From Lactobacillus pasteurii DSM 23907 = CRBIP 24.76 (lineage in GTDB: Bacteria; Bacillota; Bacilli; Lactobacillales; Lactobacillaceae), in contig NZ_CAKD01000029.1 in the NCBI RefSeq assembly GCF_000297025.1, forward strand, positions 1-64,000: 64,000 nt of DNA, written 5' to 3'. This document shows positions 7,855 through 16,322 of the stretch, piece by piece (position 1 is the first letter of the stretch; every line of letters starts with the position of its first letter). The notes beneath the pieces are model-generated. The model ran no database searches. It saw only the letters and a program-made list of their open reading frames with translations, and was not told where the DNA came from. A program made the position numbers and the translations under genes.

Positions 7855-9441
7855 ATGACTCTAAAATTTGCACCCAAAAACAAAGTGTTTTTATACGTGA
7901 TTTTTGCATTAATCAATGCTTTAGGCAATGTTACAGTTGCGTACACATCAAAGATCATGCTAGATTTAGCCCAGTACCATAGAGGCAAATTAAATGACTT
8001 GATTTTAGTAGCTGGTATTGGTGCAGGGACAATATTAGCTATAATGTTAGCCAACTTTGTTTACAGATATATTAAAGTAGATCTTATTAAGACGATAAAC
8101 GTTGAACTTAAAGATAAGACGATGACTTATCTGGTAAATAAACGAGATGTTTCGCAAAAAGATGGCCTGAGTCTAATGACCAATGATCTTAAGCAAATCG
8201 AAACCCTTAAAGTAACCAATGAGTTGATGATTATTTCTGAATTGATCTCGTTTGTTCTATCAATCATAGTAGGACTACTAAATTCTTGGATTTTAACTTT
8301 GATCTTTTTGACTACAACTTTAATTCCTGGTTTTGTCCAAAAGTGGTTCGCTAAACCAATTCAGAAAAGATCAGGTCAATGGGAAAAAGCTAATGCGGAA
8401 TATACTCAAAAGGTTAGCGATGCATTGAATGGGGCCAGGACTGCAAACTTATATGACGCTCAAATTCCTGTGATTAGCCAAGTAGTAGAAAGTGCTAAGC
8501 GAATGGAATTAGCTTTGAGAAGATTAAATTATGCTCAGCAAGGAGCATATGAAATAATTGTCGCTGTTGCGGATATTTTTAGTTTCATAATCCCATTTTT
8601 GGTGGGATCGATTTTGATGTATCAGGGATGGTTTGGTGCCGGAACACTGATTATGATCGTTCAATTATCTAATGAATTCGTTAATCCAATTGTTAATATT
8701 TTCGATCAAATTAATGCTATTAAGTCTACTAAACCAATGTGGGATAAAATTGAACCAGCTCTTACTTATCAACTTACTGAGAGTCCTAAATTTAGTGATA
8801 AGCTACAAGAATTAGAAGTGGATAATGTTAGCTATACAGTTAATGAAAAGCAACTATTTAACGGCTTATCATTGAAAATTAAACCAGGTCAAAAAGTCTT
8901 ATTAATGGCTCCAAGTGGCTGGGGGAAGACGACATTTCTCCAAATGCTTATGGGACAGCTTAAGCCAAGCCGTGGTAAAGTTATTATTAATCATCAAGAC
9001 ATGTCAGGAAATTATCAAAAAGCCCATAATTTCTTTGGCTATATCAATCAAAAGCCATTCATCTTCGATAATAGCTTGAAATTTAATCTAACTTTAGGCA
9101 AAAAAGTGTCAGATTCTGATCTTAATCAAGCGATTGAACTAGCTGGCTTAAGTGAGTTAGTCGCAGAAAAAGGGCTAAATTATGAATTAGGCGAGTCAGG
9201 AAGCAACTTATCAGGTGGACAAATTCAAAGAATTGAAATTGCTAGGGCTTTGTTGAGCAAGAGACCAATTTTATTAGCAGATGAAGCTACGAGTGCATTA
9301 GATCCTGCTATGTCTTTAGCTATCCATCAAACCTTGCTAAAGAATAAAGGCATAACAGTTCTGGAAGTAGCACACAAGGTTAGTGATGAAGAACTTGAAA
9401 TGTTTGATAGAATTATCCATTTAGACAAATTAGCAGTTTAA
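7855..9441 (+). CDS. ABC exporter half-transporter (membrane domain plus ATPase)
   Basis: A 528-residue protein with an N-terminal six-helix exporter domain (about residues 10-290) and a C-terminal ATPase. The ATPase has Walker A APSGWGKTT, signature LSGGQIQRIEIARALL, Walker B ILLADEATSALD and switch histidine in EVAHKVSD. It resembles the short peptide or bacteriocin/lantibiotic-type exporters common in lactobacilli. The substrate cannot be told, because no bacteriocin precursor, immunity or maturation gene is next to it. GAGGAGGGAAAT precedes ATG 7855, and a TATAAT-type -10 lies near 7808. It is related to the deletion remnant at 12175. Confidence 0.82.
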   Translation: MTLKFAPKNKVFLYVIFALINALGNVTVAYTSKIMLDLAQYHRGKLNDLILVAGIGAGTILAIMLANFVYRYIKVDLIKTINVELKDKTMTYLVNKRDVSQKDGLSLMTNDLKQIETLKVTNELMIISELISFVLSIIVGLLNSWILTLIFLTTTLIPGFVQKWFAKPIQKRSGQWEKANAEYTQKVSDALNGARTANLYDAQIPVISQVVESAKRMELALRRLNYAQQGAYEIIVAVADIFSFIIPFLVGSILMYQGWFGAGTLIMIVQLSNEFVNPIVNIFDQINAIKSTKPMWDKIEPALTYQLTESPKFSDKLQELEVDNVSYTVNEKQLFNGLSLKIKPGQKVLLMAPSGWGKTTFLQMLMGQLKPSRGKVIINHQDMSGNYQKAHNFFGYINQKPFIFDNSLKFNLTLGKKVSDSDLNQAIELAGLSELVAEKGLNYELGESGSNLSGGQIQRIEIARALLSKRPILLADEATSALDPAMSLAIHQTLLKNKGITVLEVAHKVSDEELEMFDRIIHLDKLAV

Positions 9442-9488
9442 AAAACCTTCCAAAAATTTTCCACTTAGGCATCTAATCCAATTTGCTT

Positions 9489-9494
9489 TATAAT
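9489..9494 (+). promoter_or_regulatory. -10 box of the AraC-type regulator gene
   Basis: TATAAT at 9489-9494 lies 44 bases before the chosen start of the AraC-type gene. A clear -35 at 17-base spacing is not seen. Confidence 0.45.
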
Positions 9495-9532
9495 GGGAAT
9501 AGAAAACAAAAAATAGGAAGGTGGATCGATCT

Positions 9533-10468
9533 ATGGCAACTGTTGCACTGGACCAATATCTTGCAAAGTTATTCGAACTAATAGTAGATGATCATGATGA
9601 AATTAAATTAAATGCAGGCAGAGCAGATTTTGGCTTGTTCTCTATCTATGCCGAAAATAAAAATCCCGGTCTGCATTTCTATCAAGTTAATGAAGCAGAA
9701 CTCTTATTTGCGGTTGGTGGAAAAGTTGCTCTAACCGTTGATGGACAAGCCACCTTGATCGATCAAGCTAGTGTTCTTTTATTGCAAGCAGGCAGCAGCT
9801 ATCAAGTCGGCGAACAAATGGGTGAGGCGACTTTATTGAAGGCAAGATTTGGCTCAAACTTCCGCTATCAAGCCTTTTTCAAAGATTTGGCTGGCAAGAC
9901 CGATCCAGAATTAGCCGTCATTAACAAACTATCTAAACAACTAGAAAAAGATAAGTACCTATTTTTTACTGATAAGATTGAGTCAACTAAGCTTTTAGGC
10001 GAAATCGTTCAGGCATATTTAGGCGAAGAATTATTTGTCAAAAGTCTAGTTAAGGCTAAATTGACCCTAGCCTTTGTCTTGCTGTGCCAAAAGCGCAAGC
10101 AGGGCTTGACTGGCAAGGATGGACGCATCAAGTTCTCTGAAGCAGCACTAACGGAATATATCGATCAACACTTTGCCAAGGTTACTCTAGGGGATGCGGC
10201 AGCTTATTTTGGCTTTAATCCTAATTACTTCTCAAATATGGTCAAGCAAAAGACTGGTCGCAGCTTCGTCGAACATGTCGATGAGCGCCGGATGCAAGAA
10301 GCTAAGGTATTGTTAGCTAAGCCAGATGTTTCTTTGAAAGAAATCATTAGCCTGGTGGGCTTTTCAAGCAAGTCTTTCTTCTATAAGCGTTTTAACGAAT
10401 ACTACCACATGACGCCAGCAGCGATGCGGAGCGAACTATTTAGACAAGCAAATATCCATTTGAAATAA
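9533..10468 (+). CDS. AraC-family transcriptional regulator
   Basis: A 311-residue regulator. The N-terminal half looks like a small cupin-type sensing domain (FYQVNEAELLFAVGGKVAL). The last 100 residues hold two helix-turn-helix motifs: VTLGDAAAYFGFNPNYFSNM and VSLKEIISLVGFSSKSFFYK, followed by FNEYYHMTPAAMR, the typical AraC end. ATG 9533 is chosen because AGGAAGGTGG (9515-9524) is the ribosome binding site. The GTG at 9521 lies inside it. The AraC family often controls sugar use, but no sugar gene is adjacent, so the target is unknown. Confidence 0.88.
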   Translation: MATVALDQYLAKLFELIVDDHDEIKLNAGRADFGLFSIYAENKNPGLHFYQVNEAELLFAVGGKVALTVDGQATLIDQASVLLLQAGSSYQVGEQMGEATLLKARFGSNFRYQAFFKDLAGKTDPELAVINKLSKQLEKDKYLFFTDKIESTKLLGEIVQAYLGEELFVKSLVKAKLTLAFVLLCQKRKQGLTGKDGRIKFSEAALTEYIDQHFAKVTLGDAAAYFGFNPNYFSNMVKQKTGRSFVEHVDERRMQEAKVLLAKPDVSLKEIISLVGFSSKSFFYKRFNEYYHMTPAAMRSELFRQANIHLK

Positions 10469-10469
10469 A

Positions 10470-10505
10470 GAAAACAGCCCGGAAAAATTTCGGGCTGTTT
10501 TTTTA
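10470..10505. terminator. Bidirectional terminator between the AraC gene and htpX
   Basis: AAAACAGCCCG pairs with CGGGCTGTTTT around an 8-9 base loop. Runs of A and T on the two sides serve the convergent genes. Confidence 0.88.
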
Positions 10506-11393
10506 CATTTGTTCTAAGCGTTTGATTCTTTCTGCTGTGGCTGGGTGAGTATCAAATAATCCAGTTGCCTTTTTTAAAGGGTTGGAGATATACATGCCGG
10601 CACTAGATGGGTCGGCGCTTCTCATGGGCTGGCTGCCTTCAATCTTTTGCAAGGCTGAGATCAAGCCATGGGGATTGCGCGTAAGTTCAACTGATGATGC
10701 ATCAGCCAAGAACTCGCGATTGCGCGATAAAGCCATCTGGGCCAGGCTAGCTGCAAGTGGTCCAAGAATTAAGGCAAAGATGATTGCGACTAACTTGAAA
10801 ATTGCCATAAGCGGACTAGTTTCGCGATCGTCATCGTCATCTCGACTGCCAGCGCCCCACCAGATCATTCGACTGGCAATTCCTGAGATAAAGGAAATAA
10901 CGCCGACTAGGACAACGGCAATTGTTGATAGACGAATATCGTAATTGCGAATATGCGAAATCTCGTGGCCCAATACCCCTTCAAGTTCTTCGCGGTTCAT
11001 CATATTAAGTAGCCCGCTAGTAACAGCAACGGCGCTATGATCAGGGTCGCTGCCGGTAGCAAAGGCATTAGGACTAGGATCATTGATAATGAAAACTCTT
11101 GGCATTGGAACTTTTCCCACCATGGCCATATCTTCGACAATATGCCACAGTTGAGGATTGTCTTCTTCATGAATTTCCTGAGCATGGTTTAGACTCATGA
11201 TCATATTGGCTGGATTTTGCATGACCATAAATAGGTAAGCTAGACTAGCAATTACGGCAATAATTAAACCAGCAAGTGGCGAGTCGCTAGTCAAATAGCC
11301 TAGTCCAGCCCCAACTAGGGCAAGAATAATAATAAAAATTACCATAATAATGCTGCTTTTGTGCTTATTACGGCTAATTTGCTGATATAACAT
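10503..11393 (-). CDS. htpX: Membrane zinc metalloprotease HtpX
   Basis: A 296-residue M48-family protease that degrades damaged membrane proteins. Two N-terminal membrane segments (about residues 14-32 and 37-58) are followed by the catalytic motif GHEISHIRNYDIRLS near residue 140, two more membrane segments around 155-220, and REFLADASSVELT, which carries the third zinc ligand (Glu). Four Asp in a row (DDDDDR) link the two late helices. It lies 15 bases downstream of lemA on the same strand, the usual lactobacillar lemA-htpX operon. Confidence 0.95.
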   Translation of the reverse strand: MLYQQISRNKHKSSIIMVIFIIILALVGAGLGYLTSDSPLAGLIIAVIASLAYLFMVMQNPANMIMSLNHAQEIHEEDNPQLWHIVEDMAMVGKVPMPRVFIINDPSPNAFATGSDPDHSAVAVTSGLLNMMNREELEGVLGHEISHIRNYDIRLSTIAVVLVGVISFISGIASRMIWWGAGSRDDDDDRETSPLMAIFKLVAIIFALILGPLAASLAQMALSRNREFLADASSVELTRNPHGLISALQKIEGSQPMRSADPSSAGMYISNPLKKATGLFDTHPATAERIKRLEQM

Positions 11394-11408
11394 AGATTTT
11401 CCTAATTT

Positions 11409-11963
11409 CTAAAACTTAACTTTAGGTGCTTCTTTTTCAGCTTCAGGAGTTTCCAAGTAGTTAACCTTTTGGAAATGATGAATTTTGGCTACGATGTTGG
11501 ATGGGAAGGTCAAAAGCTTCTGATCGTATTGCGCAGCACTTGAGTTATAAAGCTGACGGGAGTAGGCAATTTTGTTTTCAGTGTTGGTCAATTCTTCTTG
11601 CAAGCTGAGGAAGTTTTGGTTGGCCTTTAAGTCTGGGTAGTTTTCTGACAAAGCGAAAATTGTCTTCAATGAATCTGACAATTGGTTGGAAACCTTAAGG
11701 GCTTCTTCGTGATCGCTAGCAGGAACTTGGTTTAATTGATTGCGCAAGTTGATGACTTGAGCCAAAGTTTCCTTTTCGTGGGATGCATAGCCTTTAACAG
11801 TTTCTACTAAGTTAGGAATAAGATCGTTTCTTCGTTTGAGTTGAACGTCGATTTGACTCCAACTTTCTTCAGTGTAGACCTTTGCTTTTTGCAAGTTGTT
11901 GTAAGTGGCAATGTAGGCAAAGACTAGCAAGACTAGGATTGCTAAAATTATCCAAATTAACAT
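11409..11963 (-). CDS. lemA: LemA-family membrane protein
   Basis: A 184-residue protein with one N-terminal membrane helix (residues 1-20) and a long helical domain. The family motif spans SWSQIDVQLKRRNDLIPNLV and continues with VKGYASHE. LemA proteins have an unresolved role at the membrane and are often paired with HtpX, as here. The ribosome binding site is GGAGG upstream of ATG 11963. A minus-strand -10 TATAAT (plus-strand ATTATA, 11999-12004) marks the probable operon promoter. Confidence 0.93.
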   Translation of the reverse strand: MLIWIILAILVLLVFAYIATYNNLQKAKVYTEESWSQIDVQLKRRNDLIPNLVETVKGYASHEKETLAQVINLRNQLNQVPASDHEEALKVSNQLSDSLKTIFALSENYPDLKANQNFLSLQEELTNTENKIAYSRQLYNSSAAQYDQKLLTFPSNIVAKIHHFQKVNYLETPEAEKEAPKVKF

Positions 11964-11998
11964 ATGTAACCTCCGTAATTAATAGTTGATTACTGTAC

Positions 11999-12004
11999 AT
12001 TATA
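11999..12004 (-). promoter_or_regulatory. -10 box of the lemA-htpX operon
   Basis: The minus-strand hexamer TATAAT lies 36-41 bases upstream of the lemA start codon. The -35 is not obvious. Confidence 0.45.
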
Positions 12005-12174
12005 ACTTAATTCTAGGATAAGGGATAGTAGGTAAGTTTTAGAGTAAAGAAATAAGTAAAAACATACTTTTTAATTGACAAATAATCTTAGGGGGTAAAT
12101 TGTTTTTATTAAATATTATAATCATAAAAAATTAATTTATTTGTATAAATGCGAACGATAAAAGGAGTAAGAAT

Positions 12175-12627
12175 ATGAAACAGCTTCTTAAATACATTAA
12201 ACAAGAACCAGCTAAAGTCGCCTTTGTAGCGTTTTTGACGGCGATTGCTTCTATTTTTAGAGTAGGCCACTCGTTAATTCAGGTTATGGTTTTAAATAGT
12301 TTAATCAAGCTTGATGTTAATGAGTTTGTTAGATATGTTTTATTCGATATATTGATCTTTGCATTACTATCGGTGATTTTGGCTTTTAAAGAGATTGCTC
12401 AAGCCTGGACAATTCAGCATTTGTCACTGCGATTGAGACAAGCTTTGCAATCAGCTGATTTGTTAGACTATGTTGAATCATTGCCAGAGGGGTTAGATAC
12501 TGAAGTTCAGGAATCTGGTAATTCAATGTCTGGCGGACAAAAGCAAAGATTAGCACTAGCTCGAGGTCTGCTGCGGAAGTTACATGAAGAAAATTTAGCT
12601 AAATTTGATCAAATAATCGAAATATAA
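12175..12627 (+). pseudogene. Doubly deleted ABC exporter remnant
   Basis: A 150-codon open frame with a good ribosome binding site (AAAGGAG) that joins pieces of an exporter. Residues 1-88 are the start of a membrane domain. Residues 89-130 jump to the pre-signature part of an ATPase (SADLLDYVESLPEGLDTEV and SMSGGQKQRLALARGLL). After that, the Walker B and D-loop region is missing and the frame resumes at the family's C-terminal ENLAKFDQIIEI. Walker A and Walker B are both absent, so it cannot hydrolyse ATP. Both deletions kept the frame, leaving a translatable small protein. It is related in type to the intact exporter at 7855. Confidence 0.85.
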
Positions 12628-12631
12628 AACT

Positions 12632-12670
12632 AAAAAGGTTCTAGCCAATATCTGACTAGAGCCTTTTTTA
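12632..12670. terminator. Terminator between the ABC remnant and the permease
   Basis: AAAAAGGTTCTAG pairs with CTAGAGCCTTTTT (one G-U pair) around an 11-base loop. The T run serves the plus strand and the A run serves the convergent permease gene. Confidence 0.85.
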
Positions 12671-13768
12671 TATCATTAACAATAACCAACCAACAATGGT
12701 TAGAATAATCAAACCGGTAAACTGCATCGCCGTCCATTGTTTAAAGAACTTGGACTTACTTATGCTAGCGTGTTGGTTGTAGGTCTTAAGAACCAGCATG
12801 TTGGCCATCGAACCAACCACTGAACCAAAGCCACCGATATTTGAGCCTAAGAATAATGCTTCTGCGTAGTCGGTGAACTTACCAACTAAGATAGTAGAAG
12901 GAACATTGCTCATTACCTGACTGGAAATAATTGAAGTTAGGTAGGTTGATAGTTCTGAGTGAACCATCATATGAATGCCATTTACGACTGCTGGAATCTG
13001 CTGGATATCACTGATGAAAATGAAGAATCCCGTAAAGGTAAGCAACAATGAATAGTCTAATTTAAGCAAAATCCGTGGATTGATCAAAAGCGCCAAGGCA
13101 ATGGCTAATAGCATTGGATAAATAATTGGCACGACCCGGAAAACGCCAAAGAAGAAGAAAACAAAGACTAAGGTAGTCAAGGCAGTTGGACGCCAGCTGA
13201 TCCGGATGCTTTCTGCTCTTTGAACCGGAATTTCTTTCTTAGGAATAAAGAAGAAAACAAATCCCATAATGATCAATGATACTAACAAGTATGGAATTGA
13301 CCAACGGAAGAATTCAACCGCATTAACACCGTATCTACTTACTAAGAAGATGTTGTGCGGATTGCCCCATGGCGTGAAGGCCGCCCCGATATTTGCACCC
13401 ATACCGATTAAAGTAACTGGCAAGATCTGTGGCAAGTCGTATTTTTTAGCAATATTGAGATATAGCGGAATCAAAGTCAAAACCGTAATATCGTTTCCTA
13501 GAAACATTCCAGAAAGTACTGCTAACAGTGTGAATAAAATATTTAACTTTCGGATATTATCAGCAATACTGGTTAGCTTATAGGCTAGGACATCTAGAAT
13601 GTGCAGATAGGCATAAATTTGAATGATCGTTAGCATCGCAGCCACGGAGAATAAGGTGTGGAAGTTGATGTCTGCTAGTCTAGGCCTCGCAAAAAAAAGG
13701 CTGACAATAGTTATAAATACCGTTATTTGTAAAATTCTATCTTTTGCAATATTTTTTAAGACGGTCAT
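12668..13768 (-). CDS. Anion permease of the ArsB/SLC13 (citrate transporter-like) type
   Basis: A 366-residue protein with about ten membrane segments. Two re-entrant-like regions are visible: FLGNDITVLTLIPL and IGMGANIGAAFTPWGNPHNI in the first half, and SNVPSTILVGKF with FLGSNIGGFGSVVGS in the second. These GN-x-x and P-containing repeats are typical of the ion-transporter superfamily that carries dicarboxylates, arsenite or sodium. At 366 residues it is shorter than most members (about 420-450). The substrate cannot be fixed from sequence. No arsenic resistance genes are adjacent. Confidence 0.75.
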   Translation of the reverse strand: MTVLKNIAKDRILQITVFITIVSLFFARPRLADINFHTLFSVAAMLTIIQIYAYLHILDVLAYKLTSIADNIRKLNILFTLLAVLSGMFLGNDITVLTLIPLYLNIAKKYDLPQILPVTLIGMGANIGAAFTPWGNPHNIFLVSRYGVNAVEFFRWSIPYLLVSLIIMGFVFFFIPKKEIPVQRAESIRISWRPTALTTLVFVFFFFGVFRVVPIIYPMLLAIALALLINPRILLKLDYSLLLTFTGFFIFISDIQQIPAVVNGIHMMVHSELSTYLTSIISSQVMSNVPSTILVGKFTDYAEALFLGSNIGGFGSVVGSMANMLVLKTYNQHASISKSKFFKQWTAMQFTGLIILTIVGWLLLMI

Positions 13769-13988
13769 AAAAGGTCCCCCTCACATCTATAATCGTCTGA
13801 AAACCCTAGTTACCATTGTGAGCCTTTTTAGCACTGATATCAATAAGTAATTAGGAAAAAAAACATAATTTAAATCGGATCCATTAATTATACAAATTTT
13901 CTCCCAAAAAATAAGCAAAATTTTTCAAAAAATCGCCGAAGCTTGCTATACTTGATGCAGATAAAAAGACCATGAAAGGAAAATCAAT

Positions 13989-14384
13989 ATGACAGTAACA
14001 ATGAACATTAAGCCAGAAGCGGCTGAAATGATTAAAAAGCACGTAAAAAATGACCATCAAGTGGTTCTCTTAGCTTTGAACGATGGTTCAACCAAGTACT
14101 CAAAGATGGGTGGCACTTGCACCATTGGCGCCAACTTCCAATTCGTTGTTTTAGATGAAAAGGATCCAGATTACACCATCAAGATTGAAAACAATGCTGG
14201 CTTTGATTTGTACACAGCTGAACCTGAAATGGGTTTCTTGGAAGATAATTTGGTAGTCAACGCCAGAAATGCCACCATGAGCTTGTCTGATGACAGTGGA
14301 ATCATCGACGGTGCTGTTACTGTGGCTGAATACGAGCCAGCTGAAGTTACCGCTAAAGATATGGCTGAAGGTAAGACCTGCTAA
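13989..14384 (+). CDS. HesB/IscA-like iron-sulfur cluster family protein
   Basis: A 131-residue soluble protein with the FeS-biosynthesis fold: a helical MNIKPEAAEMIKKHV start, then a beta-rich core ending in NARNATMSLSDDSGI. The classic IscA cysteine triad is not present. The cysteines seen are Cys in GGTCTIG and the C-terminal ...GKTC. This matches the divergent HesB-like proteins of lactobacilli, which have no proven function in cluster assembly. A TATACT -10 box lies at 13947-13952, and GAAAGGA precedes ATG 13989. It appears to be a single-gene unit. Confidence 0.72.
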   Translation: MTVTMNIKPEAAEMIKKHVKNDHQVVLLALNDGSTKYSKMGGTCTIGANFQFVVLDEKDPDYTIKIENNAGFDLYTAEPEMGFLEDNLVVNARNATMSLSDDSGIIDGAVTVAEYEPAEVTAKDMAEGKTC

Positions 14385-14411
14385 TATTTCCCGGGAAATA
14401 CCTAGATAGGC

Positions 14412-14440
14412 TTGAACTATCGCTTCTATTATGGTAAACT
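14412..14440 (+). promoter_or_regulatory. Promoter of the 43-residue protein gene
   Basis: A -35 TTGAAC (14412-14417) and -10 TAAACT (14435-14440) are separated by 17 bases, 39 bases ahead of the start codon. Confidence 0.6.
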
Positions 14441-14479
14441 GAACTAGATTTTCGAAAATCTGAAAGGAAGTATAGTACT

Positions 14480-14611
14480 ATGCCAAATTACAACACTGGT
14501 TGTCAACCAAACCAAAGACCAAAGAACAAGAAGAACGGCAAGAAGCGCGTTGCTCACGTTGCTGAAGTTGTTGCTTTCTTGAACAAGGCTGCAGCAGACG
14601 AAAACAAGTAG
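14480..14611 (+). CDS. Small basic protein of 43 residues, unknown function
   Basis: This short gene encodes MPNYNTGCQPNQRPKNKKNG, then KKRVAHVAEVVAFLNKAAAD and ENK. The first half is Asn/Lys/Pro-rich and basic; the second is an amphipathic helix. It is supported as a real gene by a promoter at 14412-14440, a GAAAGGAAG ribosome binding site at 14462-14469, preferred codons (AAC, AAG, GGC, GTT, GCT) throughout, and its own strong terminator. The charge suggests nucleic-acid or ribosome association, but this is inference. I recognise no domain. Confidence 0.8.
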   Translation: MPNYNTGCQPNQRPKNKKNGKKRVAHVAEVVAFLNKAAADENK

Positions 14612-14633
14612 TCGCTGAATAAATAAAGATCTG

Positions 14634-14674
14634 AAAAGCAATTTGATACGTTTCGTATCGAATTGCTTTTTTTA
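14634..14674 (+). terminator. Terminator of the 43-residue protein gene
   Basis: AAAAGCAATTTGATACG pairs with CGTATCGAATTGCTTTT (one mismatch) around TTT and ends in a T run. Confidence 0.9.
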
Positions 14675-14697
14675 ATCAAACATAGGAGTGGAGCACT

Positions 14698-15969
14698 ATG
14701 GTTTTAAAAAATTCAAAGCTAATAAAGTTGAGCTTTTTTTGCGCAATCGTTTTTCCCATGCTACTAGTTTGGCTAGCACAAAACTACACTAAGGATGTGC
14801 AAACAGGAGTGATGGACATCCTACTACTAGCAATAGTTGTAGGCTTAACTTTGCCTAATATCTTATTGAGTTGGCTGATTTTGATGAAAAAGTATAATTG
14901 GTTCATATTTGTGGGAATTTTAGTTGCCTTTACAGCTACTTTGCTATTAGTTAGAGCTGACAACGAAAATAAGATTCGCGCAAACCTTGTTGCAGACTGG
15001 CAAAAATTTTATGTCAAAAAAGAACAAGAAGTTGCTTATATTGATACAACGCCGCACAAATCAAAGCACATGGCTCTATCTGAAGCTCAAGGCTATGGAA
15101 TGGAAATTGCAGCCATGAATCCACATGGCAAGAAGGCAGACTTCGATCACTTATATCGGTATTATTTGGCAAACCGTGAAACTGGCTCGCAATTAATGTC
15201 TTGGAAGCAGGTAAAAGATGTCCAAAACTAGCATTATGATAAAAATAGCGCCACTGATGGGGATGTCTTTATTGCTTATAGCTTGATCTTAGCTGCTAGA
15301 CGCTGGCATGATGCTTCCTATCGCCAGCAGGCCGTAAAGTTGATTAATGACATTATGTCTTACGAAGTTAATCACGAAACAAACTGCTTAACGGTCGGCA
15401 ACTGGGCAAATAAAGATTCAAAATATTATTATTTATTCCGTACATCAGATTGTTTACCTAAAGAGTTAAAGGCCTTTTATCAAGTTACTGGCGATAAGCG
15501 TTGGCTAGTGATTAGAAAGACCATGCTTAAGTATTTGAAACAGTTAAGTGCTCAAAATAAGAGTGGGCTGGCGCCAGATTTTGCCTGGGTAAGCAAAAAT
15601 GGAGTTAAAGCAGCTAAGGGTAAGGTTGTTAGCAGTAAGTACGATGGCGACTATGCTTCTAATGCCTGCCGGGTCCCAATGAACTTAGCTGGTGTAGATG
15701 ATCCAGATGCAAGATATGTGTGCAAAAGAATGCTGAAGTTTTTTAGTAAACAAAGCACAGTAACAGCTGGATATAGCTTGAAGGGCGAAGCTCTCAATCA
15801 TTATCAATCACGCGCATTTAGTGCACCGATTTTCTTAATGGCATCAAGTTATCGTAATCAAGGATTTGATAACCTGTTTAGTTCGCAAAAGTATGTGCTT
15901 TTACAAAAACTTAACGGAAGAAATTATTATGATGATGTCCTGGTGACTTTGACGGCGGTGGTGAAGTAG
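14698..15969 (+). pseudogene. GH8 glycoside hydrolase interrupted by an amber codon
   Basis: A 424-codon frame is broken only by TAG at 15229-15231 (codon 178). Before it are three membrane segments (residues 8-90) and the start of a GH8 domain with ALSEAQGYGME, where the Glu is the family's general acid. After it the same frame continues HYDKNSATDGDVFIAYSLIL, the GH8 motif with the catalytic Asp, and runs to a normal end. Everything else looks intact, so the nonsense change is recent or a sequence error, or the codon is read through at low level. GH8 enzymes hydrolyse beta-1,4 glycans and chitosan-like or exopolysaccharide chains. The membrane-anchored form suggests work at the cell surface. 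Confidence 0.85.
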
Positions 15970-15975
15970 AATAGC

Positions 15976-16004
15976 TTGACTATTTACAAAACTTAAATTA
16001 AAAT
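15976..16004 (+). promoter_or_regulatory. Promoter of the T-box-controlled dipeptidase
   Basis: TTGACT (15976-15981) and TAAAAT (15999-16004) with a 17-base spacer, just upstream of the T-box leader. Confidence 0.7.
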
Positions 16005-16020
16005 GTAAGAAAAATAAATT

Positions 16021-16300
16021 AATAAAAGCTGAAAAGATGAGTAAGCTGGCGATCTTTTCCAAGCGAGCTGCAAATGGTGCAAGGCAGCAATTGTATGGCC
16101 AGCTGAAGATGGTCTTTGTTTAGGCATAAGTTGTAAGCATCACGTTAGCAACTTACGGGTGACTTTCGATATTGAGTCCGGTTTTTCATGATGAGAAGCC
16201 AGTAAGGATTTTAGTCGTAAGACTAGAATTGAAGCTAGGGTGGTAACACGCATAAGCGTCCCTTGGTAGCAACAATTTTGCTACTGGGGGGCGCTTTTTG
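16021..16300 (+). ncRNA. T-box leader upstream of an M20 dipeptidase
   Basis: The 14-base T-box AGGGTGGTAACACG is at 16237-16250. It is followed by a strong terminator (CGTCCCTTGGTAGC pairing with GCTACTGGGGGGCG, then TTTTT). Stem I is recognisable. AGTA (16040-16043) faces GAA (16105-16107) in the specifier loop, above which AGCTGGC (16044-16050) pairs with GCCAGCT (16098-16104). Below it AAAGA pairs with TCTTT. The distal AAGCGAGC and GGTGCAAGG blocks are also present. The base run after GAA is GAUGG. The usual register gives GAU (Asp); one base later gives AUG (Met). The UGGU bulge implies a tRNA with discriminator A, which favours Met. The specifier stays uncertain. Confidence 0.93.
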
Positions 16301-16322
16301 TCTTTTGAAAGGTGGTAAAAAT

